Shown here: positions 47,701 to 62,503 of the stretch, in pieces
How the letters are laid out: every line of letters begins with the position of its first letter
Numbering within the stretch: position 1 is the stretch's first letter
Assembly (NCBI RefSeq): GCF_932294415.1
Contig: NC_065545.1
Location: forward strand, 19,286,857-19,350,856
DNA from: Quercus robur
Taxonomy: Eukaryota; Streptophyta; Magnoliopsida; Fagales; Fagaceae
DNA: 64,000 nucleotides
Reading direction: 5' to 3'
Made by a program: the position numbers and the translations under genes
Notes under the pieces: model-generated
What the model was told of the DNA's origin: nothing
The model's input: only the letters and a program-made list of their open reading frames with translations
Databases searched by the model: none

Positions 47701-50700
47701 AATAATATGTTTATCTGTCTAGGTGACAAAATATCATTAATTCTGTTATTTCCTGTCTGGTTAATTTATCTATATCAATAAAAATAAATCTTGGTAAATA
47801 TATGGTAGAGGAGAGAGCATTTTCTCCCCCTAATACTGCAAAAGGTTCATTATAATAAATATGTCATTGCTACCCATTGAATGCGAACTTGGACATGAGA
47901 CAAAATGCTAGTGATATTGTCATATTGATGATGTAACCGAAAGAGACTATGAGTTATTATAATGACAATCATATATAGGTTTTTCTTTAAAAAAATTATA
48001 ATATAGATATTATTGACTATTACACAACTCTTTGGGCAATAGTTAATGCCTCCATTCGGCAACCTAAACTCTACGTAGGATTAGCATTCTGTGAAATTCT
48101 TAATATAATTCCATTCCGTTATATTAATTCATTTTGAAATGAGTATTAGATTTTTTTTTCATAATCTCTAACATTCAAAATAAAATTTAATTATCATCAT
48201 TTTAAATATCTATTCAATTATGCATGTACAATACACATAGATAATATAGCAATATTTAAAACTAAATTGCTATACTAAATTTGACCCTTCAAGAGTAAGA
48301 GATATACTAAAATTCAAAACTAAATTAATACATGAAATAAAACTAGCATCTATTCAATTTAATGTTATATAATAACACACATTAGTACAATAAATAATTA
48401 TAGTAAAGAGTAATAAATTTTAGTTAATTGAAGTATTCTTGGACAAGAATAATATGGAAAACGTCTAATACATGTTTTTTTTTTTTTTTTTTTTTTAATT
48501 ATAGAAAATGTGTTGTATATTAAAAATGTTTTTTTTTTTTTTTTTTTAAGTATATACATCTATCAAAGATAAAGTTTTCCTTGAACCGATTTTGAGAAAT
48601 CACTTCTAACCGATTATGTGGCAATCATATATGTAACCATTCTCATGTGTATTTTTTTTTCCAATAAGCAATTAGAAATGAATTTTAGAAAGACATGAAA
48701 ATAATATTAGTACGATAAATAATTATAGTAAGTATTACTAAAGTCTATTTATTTTTCTATATATTTTTTTAAAAACGGTAATATTTCAAAGTATATTTGC
48801 TTTGTACAATAAAAAAGAGTTAAAAAAAAATACGCATGTATATACAGCTTACTTTTCTGATAGGCAATGAAAAATGAGGTTCAAAAAAAAAAAAAAAAAA
48901 AAACAGTTGGACATATCAACGTCGTGCCTTTTAAGTCAATTGGTCATTCTTGACTCTTGTATATGTGTCAGGACTTAGGAGTATACGGCACTCTACTGTA
49001 ACAATAAGATCCTTTAACTTGTGTCTTATTTTGCTTGTACATCAATTTAGAATGAGCATGCTAGCTAAATTTGCATCTTCATATTGTTAACAAAGGAAAA
49101 GGTTGACAAATATGTGTTTTATGCTCACAATTTTGATTGTAAGATAGGAAACTATATATGATGAAGATGCAAGAAATCATGGATGATTTTATAGGACCTT
49201 TCTGTTTTCTTGGGGGTACGATATCCTTAATGATCCTAGTCATTCATACTGTTATAATCTCAACTATTAGTGTATATTTATATAGATAAACTAATTAACT
49301 TAGTGGATGGTTAAGGATTATATGGATATCAATATATCATACTCTAAAAAATATTTTGAGGTACTATAGAAGGATCATACTACCTATATTTAGGAACATT
49401 GTCACTAAATTGATGCACATGTTTGTTGTACTTTTATGTTTAAAAATCATTGTTAATAAGATTTAAAGGAAAATACTTGGTACGTTCCAATTAGCTCAAT
49501 TACTTAAGTTTCTTGTTAAATAAAGGATCTCATCAAATTACACCTACCAAAAGAAAATTCATTTGGTGATTGCTGCTTTGCATATAATGATAGAGAATAA
49601 TTATCAAATGATTGATACCAAAGTTTGAAATCCTATCTTATTTTTAAAAAGAGATTTTGACCATCAAATGAAATTGCCAAACGTGTTTTACTAATATAGA
49701 CTTTAGAGATCACTAATATAAACTTTACCCTATATCTCTAATTTTTTTTAATTCAATTAAATTGAAAGACGAACTAATTAGTAATTAACCACTGTGAACT
49801 ACCCCTGAAAACTGCACTGCCACAAAATAAAGAAAATGGAAAAAAGAAGTGGACAGACACAAGTACAACACACATGCTAATAAGGACAAGAATGCACATG
49901 TTTTTAGACTTTTAGCATTGATGGCTAATCTACCATTATAATTCTTTAAGTAAATTCTAACGGCTAAACTTAAAATCTAATTATACCGAACACCTTTCTA
50001 AACACAGGACTCATTCATAGAGGCATAGAATCGGATCCAATTATACCACACATGCAAATGGTTTCTCCACAAAAGATAAATTAATAAAAATCTACAGCCA
50101 ACTAAAGTTTGTGTGTGCGCGCGCATGTGTTAGAATAACTAAAATTTTGTTTTTAATAATTCTATAATTGGATAAAAAGAATTTGATTTGAACCATAAAC
50201 GTTTCAATTGAAAACATCAAAAGGTCTTAGTTGAGCTTATAGCTCTTGGCCAAAATAACCAACTATCATAATGGATAAGCAATAGCAATTTCTTGTGATT
50301 GTACTGGGTAAGGCTAGTTTGGGCTATAGAAGAAAAGGACGTATCAATGACAAAAGCTCAGCTTAATGAGCCCAAATTAACGAGAAATGGCAGCAAAGTA
50401 AGGATCTTGTTGGACCTAGGCAAAAGCTCAAACAAACTAAGACACCTACTGAAACCAATAATCAAGCCTGATAATTACCAGAGCAAGCTCCAATCTATCT
50501 TGATTGAATTTTGTCCTTTGAATTGTGTTTCATCATAATCTCCTTTCTGGACTAGGCCATCCAAACTGCTTTTCTACGAGGAAACTTTCTTGGTTTCTTT
50601 ACTCTTCCTTGTTAATGCATTATGCAATAGTACTACAAATGCTTCATGTTGCCCTTTTCTTTCCCCTTCCATGAGATTGGCAAAAAACATAATATAACCT

Positions 50701-51348
50701 GAAGAGGTGCATTGTAGCTAAAATGAAACAAGCTTGCTTTGAAATGTTAATGAATTTAAAGGTAGATTTTCTGCCACAAGGTGATCTTTGAAGCCAATAT
50801 AGAGATTCCTTAGCAATATGAGGAAGAGCATGAGAATTTAACTTTGTTGTAGATGCCTGAGAATTTCTTAGGTAACAAACTAGGAGCTTATGGTCAGGCA
50901 TGCACTCCTTACCTACCACTATAAGCTATCATAATTCAGAGAAAAGAAAAAACAAGTAACCTAATTTACAAGGATGGATGATTTTAGTGTTGAAATATCA
51001 GAGCAATATTTTTAATAATAATAATACTAAAGAAGAAGAAGAAGGTGGATTTCATTTCTATTAAAAGCTTTAGCTTGCTTTACAATGTTAAATTTGACTC
51101 TATGAACTACTTTTTTCCTTTCTGTTTTTTCTTTTTCTTTCTATTTTTGTTTGTTTTGGGTTTTGCTGCTCTTTTTTTTTTTTGGTATGAACTATGAAAA
51201 ACCCAAAAAGGAACACAATAAAGAAAAGGAAGGGGAAGGGGATCCATATTGATCTGAAATGATTCGAAATGGAATCTCTTTAGAGGATCCATTTACAAAT
51301 CATTACTACAATTCTCCATTCTCCATTCCTGCTAAAGGTGTCCAGCCG
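43851..51348. other. Long gene-free intergenic region
   Basis: 7.5 kb contain no convincing gene on either strand. Present are a long A-run (about 44740-44773), a SINE-like segment (44797-44915), T-runs (about 48477-48496 and 48530-48547), an A-run (about 48883-48903) and a GT/GC alternating run near 50111-50128. Open frames such as those at 45483, 45862 and 50299 do not resemble proteins. The last few hundred bases probably include the 3' UTR of the RING gene. Confidence 0.5.
44797..44915 (+). mobile_element. SINE-like, tRNA-related fragment
   Basis: A possible A box (TAGCGCAACTTGTTGG) is followed about 50 bp later by a B box-like GAGTTCAAAACTCCC and then a simple A/G-rich tail. The spacing fits a tRNA-derived SINE. 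Upstream is a long A-run. No target duplication was found, so this is tentative. Confidence 0.4.
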
Positions 51349-54300
51349 CTATGGACAAGCAAAACGCGCATTAAACCTCAACATAATTGGGGCTCTGCAG
51401 GCAGGGCATTCCATCATCCCTTTTTTCTCATGGAGCTCATTGCATTTTGCACAGAGAAGCTGGTGTGCACATGGAAGGAAAAGCACTGTCTTTTCCTCTG
51501 ATAGGCACATGGCACACTCCCGCTCCAGTTTTAAGCCTTGAGGATTCTGGTTGCGCTGCATAGCTTGGACACCTGAGCTGCCTGTTGAGGAGGAACTTGC
51601 TTCAGTGCCACTCCGAAGTGCTGCTATTGCAGAAGAGTCAGCCTCCATTTTCATTTCGGAAAGCTTCTGCTCAAGCTTTTTAATTTCTTCTTTATATTTC
51701 TGCACTTCACTTTCTGCTTTCTGTTTGATAATTTCCTCCTCTGCTTTTGCTTGAGCTTCAAGTCGTTCCCTTTCCTGTCTTATGGAGGCAGCCTGGGCAA
51801 GTAGGTTTTCCTTCTCCATCCTCTCTTGTTTCCATCGGGTCTGCAATATTATTAACTACTACTAGTGAAGAAGTTCCAGGCAATTAAAACCATAAAAATC
51901 ATTTGTCTACAACATAGACACATTAGCACATGAAAAGAAAGCACAGAAGTTTTCAGATCTTCTCTATAGTTTGAATAGTTAAAAAATGGCCTTATGAAAT
52001 TAAATGGTAAGGATGGCTTAGGGATGGCATACAATGGAGCTTTTACATGCATAGTGAGCCAAGCCCATGTCAAAATGCAATCTGACTGACTAATTTTACC
52101 AACTTCAACACTGATTTATTTGGAGTTTTGTTCCTTCCCTTCTTTAAACATTGGGGCCACATAAACCAATCAAGTTGATTTGATGACAAAGAGAACTCCT
52201 GATGTGTTAACAATAGCATTTGGTCATGCAGTTACTGTAGTGTAAGTCTTGCGATAGGAACTGCAGGGAATTTTGCAGATGTATTTTGCTGGGAAGCAAC
52301 AAAGGTTATGAAGTGTTTATAGTATGTGTCGTGTGTTCTCTTGGTGCCTTTCAATTCTATGACCTACCTAGTATGTTTGAAAGAGACAAAGTGTGACTTG
52401 GTGCCAATGCAAGCCAAATATTTTTGAGTATACAATAACCATATTTGCATGTGATATCCATGAGTTCACCACTGCTGTAATACACACACACACACACACA
52501 CATAACAGATAAATAGTACATGAGCAAACCTCAGTTTTGTCGTAGAGATTCTTAGCCTTGCCCGATTCCTTTTGCAACTTAGCTACCATTTCCTTCTTTG
52601 TCCCAAGCTCTTCCTGCAATGCTGCCTTTTGCCCCTCCCATGACTGGACCTTTTTCAAAGTCAGCTGCTCCCTCTCCACTGTTTCTTGATAACTTGCAGC
52701 TGACTCTGAAGCCCGTAATTTTGCAGCCTCTAACTCCTCCTTCAGCACTGAATTTTGCACCTCAAGCCTGCGAAGAGTAGAATCTGCTATCTCAACCTCA
52801 GCAGTGGCATTACCCAAGGCATTTTCCATCTCAGACAGCCTCTTAGTTGTGTTCTCCTCTAAGATTTTCTTCTCCTTTTTCTTCTCTTCAGCTTCTTCCT
52901 TCTCTAGTCTCAATGCTTTAAGCTCAGCCTGATCCTTGCCAAGCCTATGAGCAGCCTGCATAACCTTCTGATTGGCCCATTCAGTCCAACATTGCAGCTC
53001 ATCCTGTAGTTCTTGCAGCCGTGGAACCAGTTTCAAAACCAGTTCATCCTTCTCATCTTGCGGTACATACTTTCCCAGAGACTTGTCATATGGAATTCCA
53101 GCATAGTAATCAGGAATCTGAGGAGCCTTAGGGGTGTTGACCTGGGCCTTTGGGTTGGATTTCATCTCAGCTGTAGACGATGTAGATGTGGGAGCATTTT
53201 CTGTTGCACCTAAAGTAGATGGAATCTTGCTAACAGGAAGACTTCCATCTGCTAAAGGGACTTCAGCTCCAACTTCTGTACCTCTCTTTGAGACAACATT
53301 TTTCATCTGTACACCAGCAAGTTCAGATGGTGGTTTCAGTCTTTTTTCCAAAACAAAACCACCAAAGCTAGAGTGTTTCCCAGGTCTAAAACTCCCTTTT
53401 GACCCACAAGTCTTGTAACTTTTATCCATATGAATGCACTTGTGCCGAAGTGCTGCAAGTTCTTTCTTGGTCCGCCCCTTGCGACCAGCTCCTGATTTTT
53501 CTTCACAGGTACAACTTTGTTCAGTAGGCTGGACACATTCTTCAGTGGTACCAAAAGATTTCTCTACAGTGAATGACAATGAAACTGTACTCTCTTTTTC
53601 TGGAGCTACCCTTTCCGAAGCAAGATCTTTAGGGTTGGGTAAATTCGAGAAACTTCCAAATTTGACTGTTTTAGGCAGAGGATTTTGAGCATTAAGGAGT
53701 GAAGGCTTCGGGAAATTTGGTTCTTTGGGATTTGGGAGGGTGGTTCCAGAGCTTTGTGCCTTGGATTTGAATTGGGGAATAGAGGAACTAGAGGAGCTCT
53801 CTCCTGAAACATCTTTACGACCAGAACCACTAAAAGGATCTCCTTCTAGTGCAATAGCCTGTGGAACGTTCAAGTCACATATCAACAATAACCACATTGC
53901 TTCCACAGCAGATAAGGATGGCCTAACCTCCCTAAGCACACCGACTATTTCCAACACCGTGTACTCAACCAGCTGCTGTAAGTCATCAAACATGTTGTCT
54001 CTTGAAGCACCGGTATCTTTCCCTTGCTCCAAAAAATAGAGAGTATCTTTCACGATATTCATCACAGGGGCTTTACCTTCAAAATAAAGGCCACCCCTCG
54101 AAACGACCTTTTCAGCAACCTCCTCACTATACCCAAGTTCAACAAGCTTCTCTATTGCATTTTGGAAAACATCTTGCAAGTTAGACAACAAAATTTTTTC
54201 AAGCTGACATGCAAGAGGATCATCCTCCCAGTCAAAAGGATCAGATGCTTCCGTTTCTGGTCCCTCTTTAGGCTGATCCAAGCCCACCTCCAATTTGACT

Positions 54301-54542
54301 TCACATGGAGAGCTTTGAGATATCTCGGGAGAGAACTCATACCTAGGGAACTCAGTCAAGGACAGGGGGGCATTAACTGGGTTCCGTATAGAAGGATCTC
54401 CTAATTTTCTCTTGTTTTTTCCTTTATCCTTGGGTGAGACAGATACAGACCCTTTCTTACTACCTTTCTTCCTACCAATATCAGTAACTTCATCCATTTC
54501 TTGAACAACAAGAGTCAAGTCACCAGTTGAATCTACAGACAT
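51349..54542 (-). CDS. RF298-like: RING E3 ubiquitin ligase, RF298/MIP1-type
   Basis: Two coding exons, 54542-52530 and 51840-51349, give 834 residues. The family (Arabidopsis RF298, RF4 and MIP1) comprises presumed E3 ubiquitin ligases with a C-terminal RING. The N-terminus has a basic stretch (GRKKGSKKG). A conserved helical domain follows at about 115-250 (FDWEDDPLACQLEKILLSNL, LGYSEEVAEK). Then come a Ser/Pro-rich linker, a Lys/Arg patch containing CIHMDKSYKTC, and long heptad-rich coiled coils from about 510 to 740. The RING is C3HC4: C780, C783, C795, H797, C801, C804, C816, C819, ending near the C-terminus. The start is chosen because ATG at 54542 lies just inside a splice acceptor at 54548; frames upstream of it are intron. 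The intron between the coding exons carries a (CA)n run. Substrate is unknown. Confidence 0.9.
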
Positions 54543-55426
54543 AAAGCCTATATATTCCAAAAAATCAAAAAGAACAAAATTAAAGAATATGCATATAGAA
54601 ATTTTGTTTAAATCACAAATGAGCAGCAAAATTCTCAAACAATCCACTGAAAAATTAGTGAATATCGAGCCCGTGTATTCAGTACAATGCAGATCAAACT
54701 CTTCAATTCAGTAATGCTCAATTCCCAACAAAAAGATAATCAAACAACAAGAATGTCAAGAATAACAAGAACAGCAAGAATAACAAGAAAAAAAAAACCA
54801 TACCTTTGTTACTGAGTGAGAGCAAATGGGCAAAAGAAGCTGTCTCCTGTATCAAAGAACTCAAACTGATCAAAACAAGACCTATCCAGGAACCAAGAAC
54901 TCAAAAAAGATACTGAGTCTGAACAAACCACAAGGCTAGATAACAAAACTCAAGCACAAACAGGTTCTGAGCACAACCGGGCTATATAGACCAGCAAGTA
55001 ACGCATGCACCCAGATAACACCAAATACCATAACACCACCAAACACCCATTACACAAAAGGCAACCAAGAGGCATCAAAATACAATGCCCAGTTCGAAAA
55101 CCCACCAAAATCTATCCTAACAATCACAACAAAATTTGAATATAGAGCCCAAAAAACAAACAAAAAAACAAGAACCCAATAGAGTAAAATACACAAGTTT
55201 TCATACCCTTTAAGAATGTAACGTATAAGCTTAAACGCTGAGGTTCAATATGACACCAATAACAAAAGCACTGGCACGTTACTTACATGGAGAAACTAAG
55301 CGGCATTGGGCACCATTTGATTGGCCATATCAAAGCAAATATGCAAAGCTTTTGTTTTTTCACTACCAACTGTGTGTGTCACTGTTGTTGCTTTCATTCA
55401 GAATGGTTTGGTTTATCATTTATATA
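54543..55426 (-). promoter_or_regulatory. 5' UTR exons and introns of the RING gene (inferred)
   Basis: Read on the minus strand there are matching splice signals. A leader exon ends at 55207 (AAGG/GTATGA). A small leader exon spans about 54846-54804 (acceptor GATACAG, donor AAAG/GTATGG). The acceptor TATATAG at 54548 precedes GCTTT and the start codon. The gene thus probably has two introns in its 5' leader. The promoter would lie above about 55300. Confidence 0.45.
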
Positions 55427-55890
55427 TATGGCCCAATTCAGCTTATATGGTAGGCCCTAACCGTGTCTAGGCCCACCATGCAGCCATGTGTATGGCATTG
55501 ACTCAAAAATGAGTAATGAACCTTCTATGTTTTTTTGTAAGCAATAATGATAATGAACCTTCTCAGATTATGTTTTTGATTACAAAGATGTGAAATTTAA
55601 TCACTTTCCAAAATTAAATTTTATGTGAAATTTTTACTTATTAAATTCCTTTTAAAGAAAATAAATGCTCATTAAATTCCTTATATAGTATTTATTTAAA
55701 GTACTTTTTTTAATAAATATATGAGGAATTTAATGAGTATTTATTTTCTTTAAAAGGAATTTAATGGGTAAAATTTTCACATCTTCAATTAAAATGTAAT
55801 CTTAGAAAGTGAGAAAATTTCATCTTTGTCGTCAAAAACATAATCTGAGTAGGTTAGGGCCTACCATATAAGCTGAATTAATGGGCCATA
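55427..55890. repeat. Inverted duplication upstream of the RING gene
   Basis: The left arm, beginning TGGCCCAATTCAGCTTATA at about 55429, is repeated inverted at the right, ending AAGCTGAATTAATGGGCCA near 55889. Inner segments pair too: CTCAGATTATGTTTTTGA with its complement near 55840, and AAATTCCTTTTAAAGAAAAT with its complement near 55750. The centre is near 55700. The left arm has about 90 bp (around 55462-55560) that the right arm lacks. A second small palindrome of related AT-rich sequence follows at about 55895-56010. Confidence 0.7.
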
Positions 55891-56105
55891 AAAAAAAAGT
55901 ACTTTAATAAATATATAAGGAATTTAATGAGTATTTATTTTTTTCAATGGAATTTTAAAAATAAATAAATACTCATTAAATTCCTCATGTGCTTATTAAA
56001 GTACTTTTATATCTACTCACATTTTACATACCAATAATCATTTACCACATCAGCAAATTGTAAAATATTTTATAAAATAGTTTTTGTTTATAGTATTTTT
56101 CTTAT

Positions 56106-56298
56106 GAGTAATGCTATAGTCACAAACTATTTTACAACATTTTTACAAACTATTAATGTGGCAAATTCTTATTAGTTATAATATGGGTTCACTACTAAAA
56201 TCACATTTATGTTTACCAATAATTATTTGAAAATTACTAAAGTAACATTAGTAGTTTGCAAAAATGTTGTAAAATAATTTGTGTCTGTAGCATTACTC
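56106..56298. mobile_element. Mutator-type MITE with 9-bp TSD
   Basis: The 193-bp element has inverted ends of about 48 bp: GAGTAATGCTATAGTCACAA, and inverted at the right GAGTAATGCTACAGACACAA. The flanks are a perfect 9-bp duplication, TTTTCTTAT, at 56097-56105 and 56299-56307. It is non-coding. TSD length points to the Mutator superfamily. Confidence 0.8.
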
Positions 56299-56307
56299 TT
56301 TTCTTAT

Positions 56308-59300
56308 ATAAGGGTAGACTTCACTCATGGATCCCGCACATGGGATGCAAGTCTTATAGTGCACCAATTTTGTGAAATAATTCCTTCTTATGTAGATGGC
56401 AATGAGTGGGATTGAATGTATTTTCCTACTTGATTATATTTGAATAAAATGGGTTTGAGATTTTATTTTTTATTTTTTTTTAAAAAAGGAACAAGATGAG
56501 CCTAGGTTCTTTTAAAAAAATAATAAGATTGTGTTATACCGTGAATACCTTAATCCAACCTAATTATGTATTTAAATTATTACTTTTATAATTAAGTCCT
56601 TCAAAGAACACAACAAACATTCACAATATTCCCGAATCAACATACTACCTCATACTTAGAGACATTTAGAACTCTACCTTAGCGTTATTGTGAATTTTTT
56701 CTATCTAAATAGAATGATTAAAAAAAAGAATAAATATGGTCGAACTTAACTAATTTTCTCAGGATCCAACCCCAAATTTTTTGGACTATGGCCTAGTTGT
56801 TCTTGTTGCTATTGTAATTGAAACATCCTAATACATGGTGTCACAAGTAAAATTATAAAGTAACAAAATGTTTATAACATAGTTTTGAACAACTATTAAA
56901 TGACTTAGTTCTTAATTTTCATCTATCTTAATATTTAGAAATCATTATGTACAAGGGCAAAACCAAAAATTTCATTTTGAGGATCATAATAATTTATTGG
57001 GATTATAGAGTTATTATATATATACATTCAAAATTTCAATATATAAAAAAAAGGTAGAATATCATTCATCTTCATCTTAAAAAAAATAAAGGTAGAACAA
57101 AAGTAATTTATTCAATAGAATGTTGTTCTAATGAGAAATTATCAAGTTAAGTGACATTGTACCAAGTGTAACTTAAATCTAATCTAAATAAAATTACTTA
57201 TAATACAAGATAATTTGCTGTAAGATGTAACATGTGACAAGTGAGTGAATCCACTGTACCAAATGTTGTTCCAATGTGATGTATATTTTTACTCCTTGGG
57301 TATCTTATGTCTGCTTTATATGTTTGAATCTAGGATTTTGCATTGGTATATTTTGAGTTATAGATGGACATTAATATTTTGTATGTTTTTTTGCGAAATG
57401 GGTTCTCAATGTCAATGGAGTCAATGGATAACCTTGAAAACAATTTTTATCTTTAAAGACATATTCACGCACAAAGAGATTAAGGGCATATTTGGTTGTG
57501 TTGTTTAAACAACAGTTTTCGCTATTTAAACAACACAACACGTATTTTCACATTATTTTTTCATTTACACGTATTTTTATAACATTGAAACAACGTTACT
57601 AAAACAATATTACCAAATGGGTTAGGACATATATTTCTCAACAAAAAAAAAAATGCTGAGGACATAATGCATTCTTACAATAATTCTTTCAATTTATGAA
57701 AAATAAAGGGTTTTGTGTCATGTAAACTACATATGTATTAATATAACATCATTTCTTTATAGTAAGAGTTAGAAATTTTACCTTATCAATTTTTTGTTGT
57801 GAATATAACTTTGCTATCTCTGAAGTAGTTAAAGGGACAAGATCTTGAGGTAACTTATTTTGAGTTGATTTTTTATGCTTACGACCCTATAAATTGAATT
57901 ACAAAAGGTATAGATTATGGAAAAAGCAACAAAATAAATAATAGTTAATATAAAAATGGAAATGAATAATTGAATAATAACTAGATTAACAAGACCACAA
58001 AAATTAGTGTGAACCCCAAAATATGAGGAAACAAAAAACTCTTTTTCTTTTCTTTAATACTTGAAGAGTAACTTCTTTTAATAATTTATTGACTATATTT
58101 TTTAAGGAGTTGAGTTTTAAGTTGTGATTCTATATGAACAAACCAATTTTTAAGAATAATTCTTATAGCACAAAGACAATTTTCGATAATTAAAATTTCG
58201 ATATGGAGGAGGTAGTGATATTAGTTTTAGGTTAAATTATAAAATTAGTCCTTCAACAAGATATTTGAAAGAATTGGGGATTGAAACGAGAACAGTAAAT
58301 ATGATTTTTCCATAATTGTTTTTTAAATATAAATAGAATTTATATATTGAATAATAAATAAATAACTAAGAGAGAAATTTCTAAATGCCTATTTTATTTA
58401 CTTTCTTTTGTTTTTCAAATAAATTACTAAAATAGCCAATTAATTCACTATGAAGACCATATCACGTGATATGAAGATTTTATTTCAAGTTAATTTCTAG
58501 TGCACATACTTGAAATTTATATGAAGATTACTTCAAATATAAAGCATGATTTATGATAGACTAAAATTTTTTGTAATTCTCTCCCATTAAATCAATAATT
58601 ATACAAAATATAAACAATTGGGAAAGGAAAAATGATTAACACGGTAAGACACATTTACACATCTATCATGTTAACAATTGAATATAACATCAAGCAATAG
58701 AAAAATCATAATAACTAGTTATGAACAAAATTGTGTCACTGCTTAGCATAATTAAGCTCTTAAATTATTATATTTATTCATAATAATAAATATTTGAGGT
58801 TAGGGATGCTCAAAACAATATCAAACTTCTTGTTAAATTGGGAAAAAAAAAATACTTCAAATATCAATTCAATTTTTTATGATAGACTAACCATTTCAAA
58901 GGCTATGCTTCAAATGAGAAATCAAAATTGAAAATTTCAAGAACTATTAGAAAAATTTTCTTGGGAAATTTTGAACCCTGGTGTAAACAAGAGGTAGCCG
59001 AACCGTATTTTATAGGCCGCAGAGAAGGTACTGTTCATAGACGAAGATGCGTTACAACAACTAATGCATGACGAGTGTCCTTAGCAATTTTTCAAATATG
59101 TAAACAATTTTATTGGCACATCAGTCAAATATTGAAAACTGGTTCAGAATACGGCAAAAATAAAAATAAATTTAAGCGTTATGGTAATATTATTTTCTTC
59201 ATTGTTGTAATTAGATAAAGGCATTTTGAATATCTAATGCCCGTGTTTGTATTTCATCAAGACAGTTTTTGGAGAGAAAAATATATCAATTGAGCAATTT

Positions 59301-59730
59301 TAGGCGTTGTTCAACATGACAAGTGTTAGAATACAATGCATATTTAAATGTTGTTTACTATGGTTTTGTACAATACTATGAGTTATTGTGGTTTTGTAAT
59401 ACTTTGTGCCTTTTAGTTACCATATTTGTCAATATATGAATTTCATATCGTAAAAGTTGACGTTGAGGCGAATCTTACTAATCCTTTATATTCTTCCCTC
59501 ACCCTTCCTTCTGTATTCTCTTTATTACTTCTTAATATTTATAATATTTAATGATGAAGATTAAATTTTTTTGATTATATAGTACATTTATTACATCGTA
59601 GATAAATGAATAACTTATATGTTTTTTCCTTATAATAAGTGGAGTAGTGAAATTCAAGCTTAAGTTTACATCATTATGAGAATTAAATAATGTTATTGAA
59701 TTACAAATCTCCTTACAATACTTAGGTAAC

Positions 59731-59775
<45 letters not shown>

Positions 59776-59960
59776 ATGATAGGAAGTGACTTATAATTAG
59801 AGTATTTTTTTTTTATTAAGGTAGAATCACATTAATGATTATTTATTAAAAGTTGATCATTTAATAGATTTATAAGGTAGAATCTCATATAATAGGTACA
59901 TATTTAATGTCCTTCACATATATGTAAAGTTCATAAATATAGGGCTCATAAATGTAAGAG
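56308..59960. other. Gene-free AT-rich intergenic
   Basis: No gene was found. A small segment near 57490-57615 has TTTGGTTGTGTTG and inverted ACCAAAT-type ends, perhaps a short MITE. A (TA)n run lies at about 59733-59770. The rest is AT-rich single-copy-looking DNA. Confidence 0.45.
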
Positions 59961-60300
59961 GATGAATAAATGCTTTTTTTAATTTTGTAATTATGAAAGA
60001 AAGGATGAATAAATGCTTATTTATTTTGTAATTATGAAAGAGAGAATGAGTAAATGCACAGAGACATGCATTACATGGAAATTAAAGAGTCTTTCATTTA
60101 TTGCATGCGTTACATGCAAATAAAAAAACATTTCATTTATTGCATACGTTACATGCAAATAAAAAAGTATTTCATTATTGCATGCGTTAAATGAAAAAAA
60201 AGAAAAGAAAAGAAAGCATTTTCACATAAAAAATAAAAAATAAATAAAGCATTTCATTTATTATAATGCATGCGTTACACAGAAATAAAATAGTCTTTGT
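59961..60300. repeat. Two adjacent minisatellite arrays
   Basis: The first array (about 59961-60058) repeats GGATGAATAAATGCTT...TAATTATGAAAGA with a period near 50 bp. The second (about 60065-60290) repeats a unit with GCATGCGTTACATGCAAATA and TTTCATTTATT, period roughly 45-50 bp, four to five diverged copies. Neither encodes anything. They end before a long T-run (about 60370-60403) close to the Pack-MULE. Confidence 0.65.
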
Positions 60301-60365
60301 TATTTGTTTTTTCCCTTTTATTTTATTTAAAAAAAAAAATGAAAAAAAGTTAGTTGTACTGTCCT

Positions 60366-60408
<43 letters not shown>

Positions 60409-60779
60409 ATAGAAATTATATTCTATCCTAATCTAAGAGTCCGTTTGGTTGGAGGGATGAAAAAGTGGGAGAATAAAAAATTGTGGAAAGATGAAAAAGT
60501 AAGAGGATAGAAAATATTTGGCAAAAATTCAAAACTGACCCTATAACTTTCAGATTTTGTCATTTTAGTCCTTTAACTTTCAGTTTTGTCATTTCAATCA
60601 TTTAAGTTTTAATTTTTGTCAATGTAGTATTCCGTTAGATATCTGTTAAGTGGTGTTGTTAAGTCTATTTTTTTTTGGGTTAAATTTTCATAAAAGAAAA
60701 TAAAAATATGTTATTAAACCAAAAAAAGAAAAAAAAAAAGGAAAACATTGAAGGGAACGACGTCGTCCCTTTCCCTGAA

Positions 60780-62275
<1,496 letters not shown>

Positions 62276-62503
62276 TAACAAATTTTATTTTCTTTTAATT
62301 AATTACGAAAATAAATAAATAAAATAGACTTAAAGGCACCACTTAACATATGTCTAATAGAATAATACATTAACAAAAATTGGAATTTAGAGGACTGAAA
62401 TGACAAAATTGAAAGTTTTTTTTGTGAGAAAGGACAAATCTAAATGTTAAAAGACTGAAATGACAAACGCTAAAAGTTAGAGGGGCAATTTTGGATTTTT
62501 GCC

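Noticed and set aside
43851-51348. A protein gene in the 7.5-kb gap
   Set aside because: The available frames are short, lack domain-like sequence and do not join through convincing splice sites into a recognisable protein.
52368-52529. C-terminal extension of the first RING-gene exon (including a VCVCVCVC-like stretch)
   Set aside because: This is intron read-through: a donor at 52530/52529 and an acceptor at 51841 join the coding exons in frame, and the repeat is a (CA)n intron microsatellite.
54543-54647. Upstream Met and hydrophobic stretch before MSVDSTGD in the RING gene
   Set aside because: A splice acceptor (TATATAG) lies immediately before the ATG at 54542, so the upstream frame is leader intron and the hydrophobic segment is not a signal peptide.
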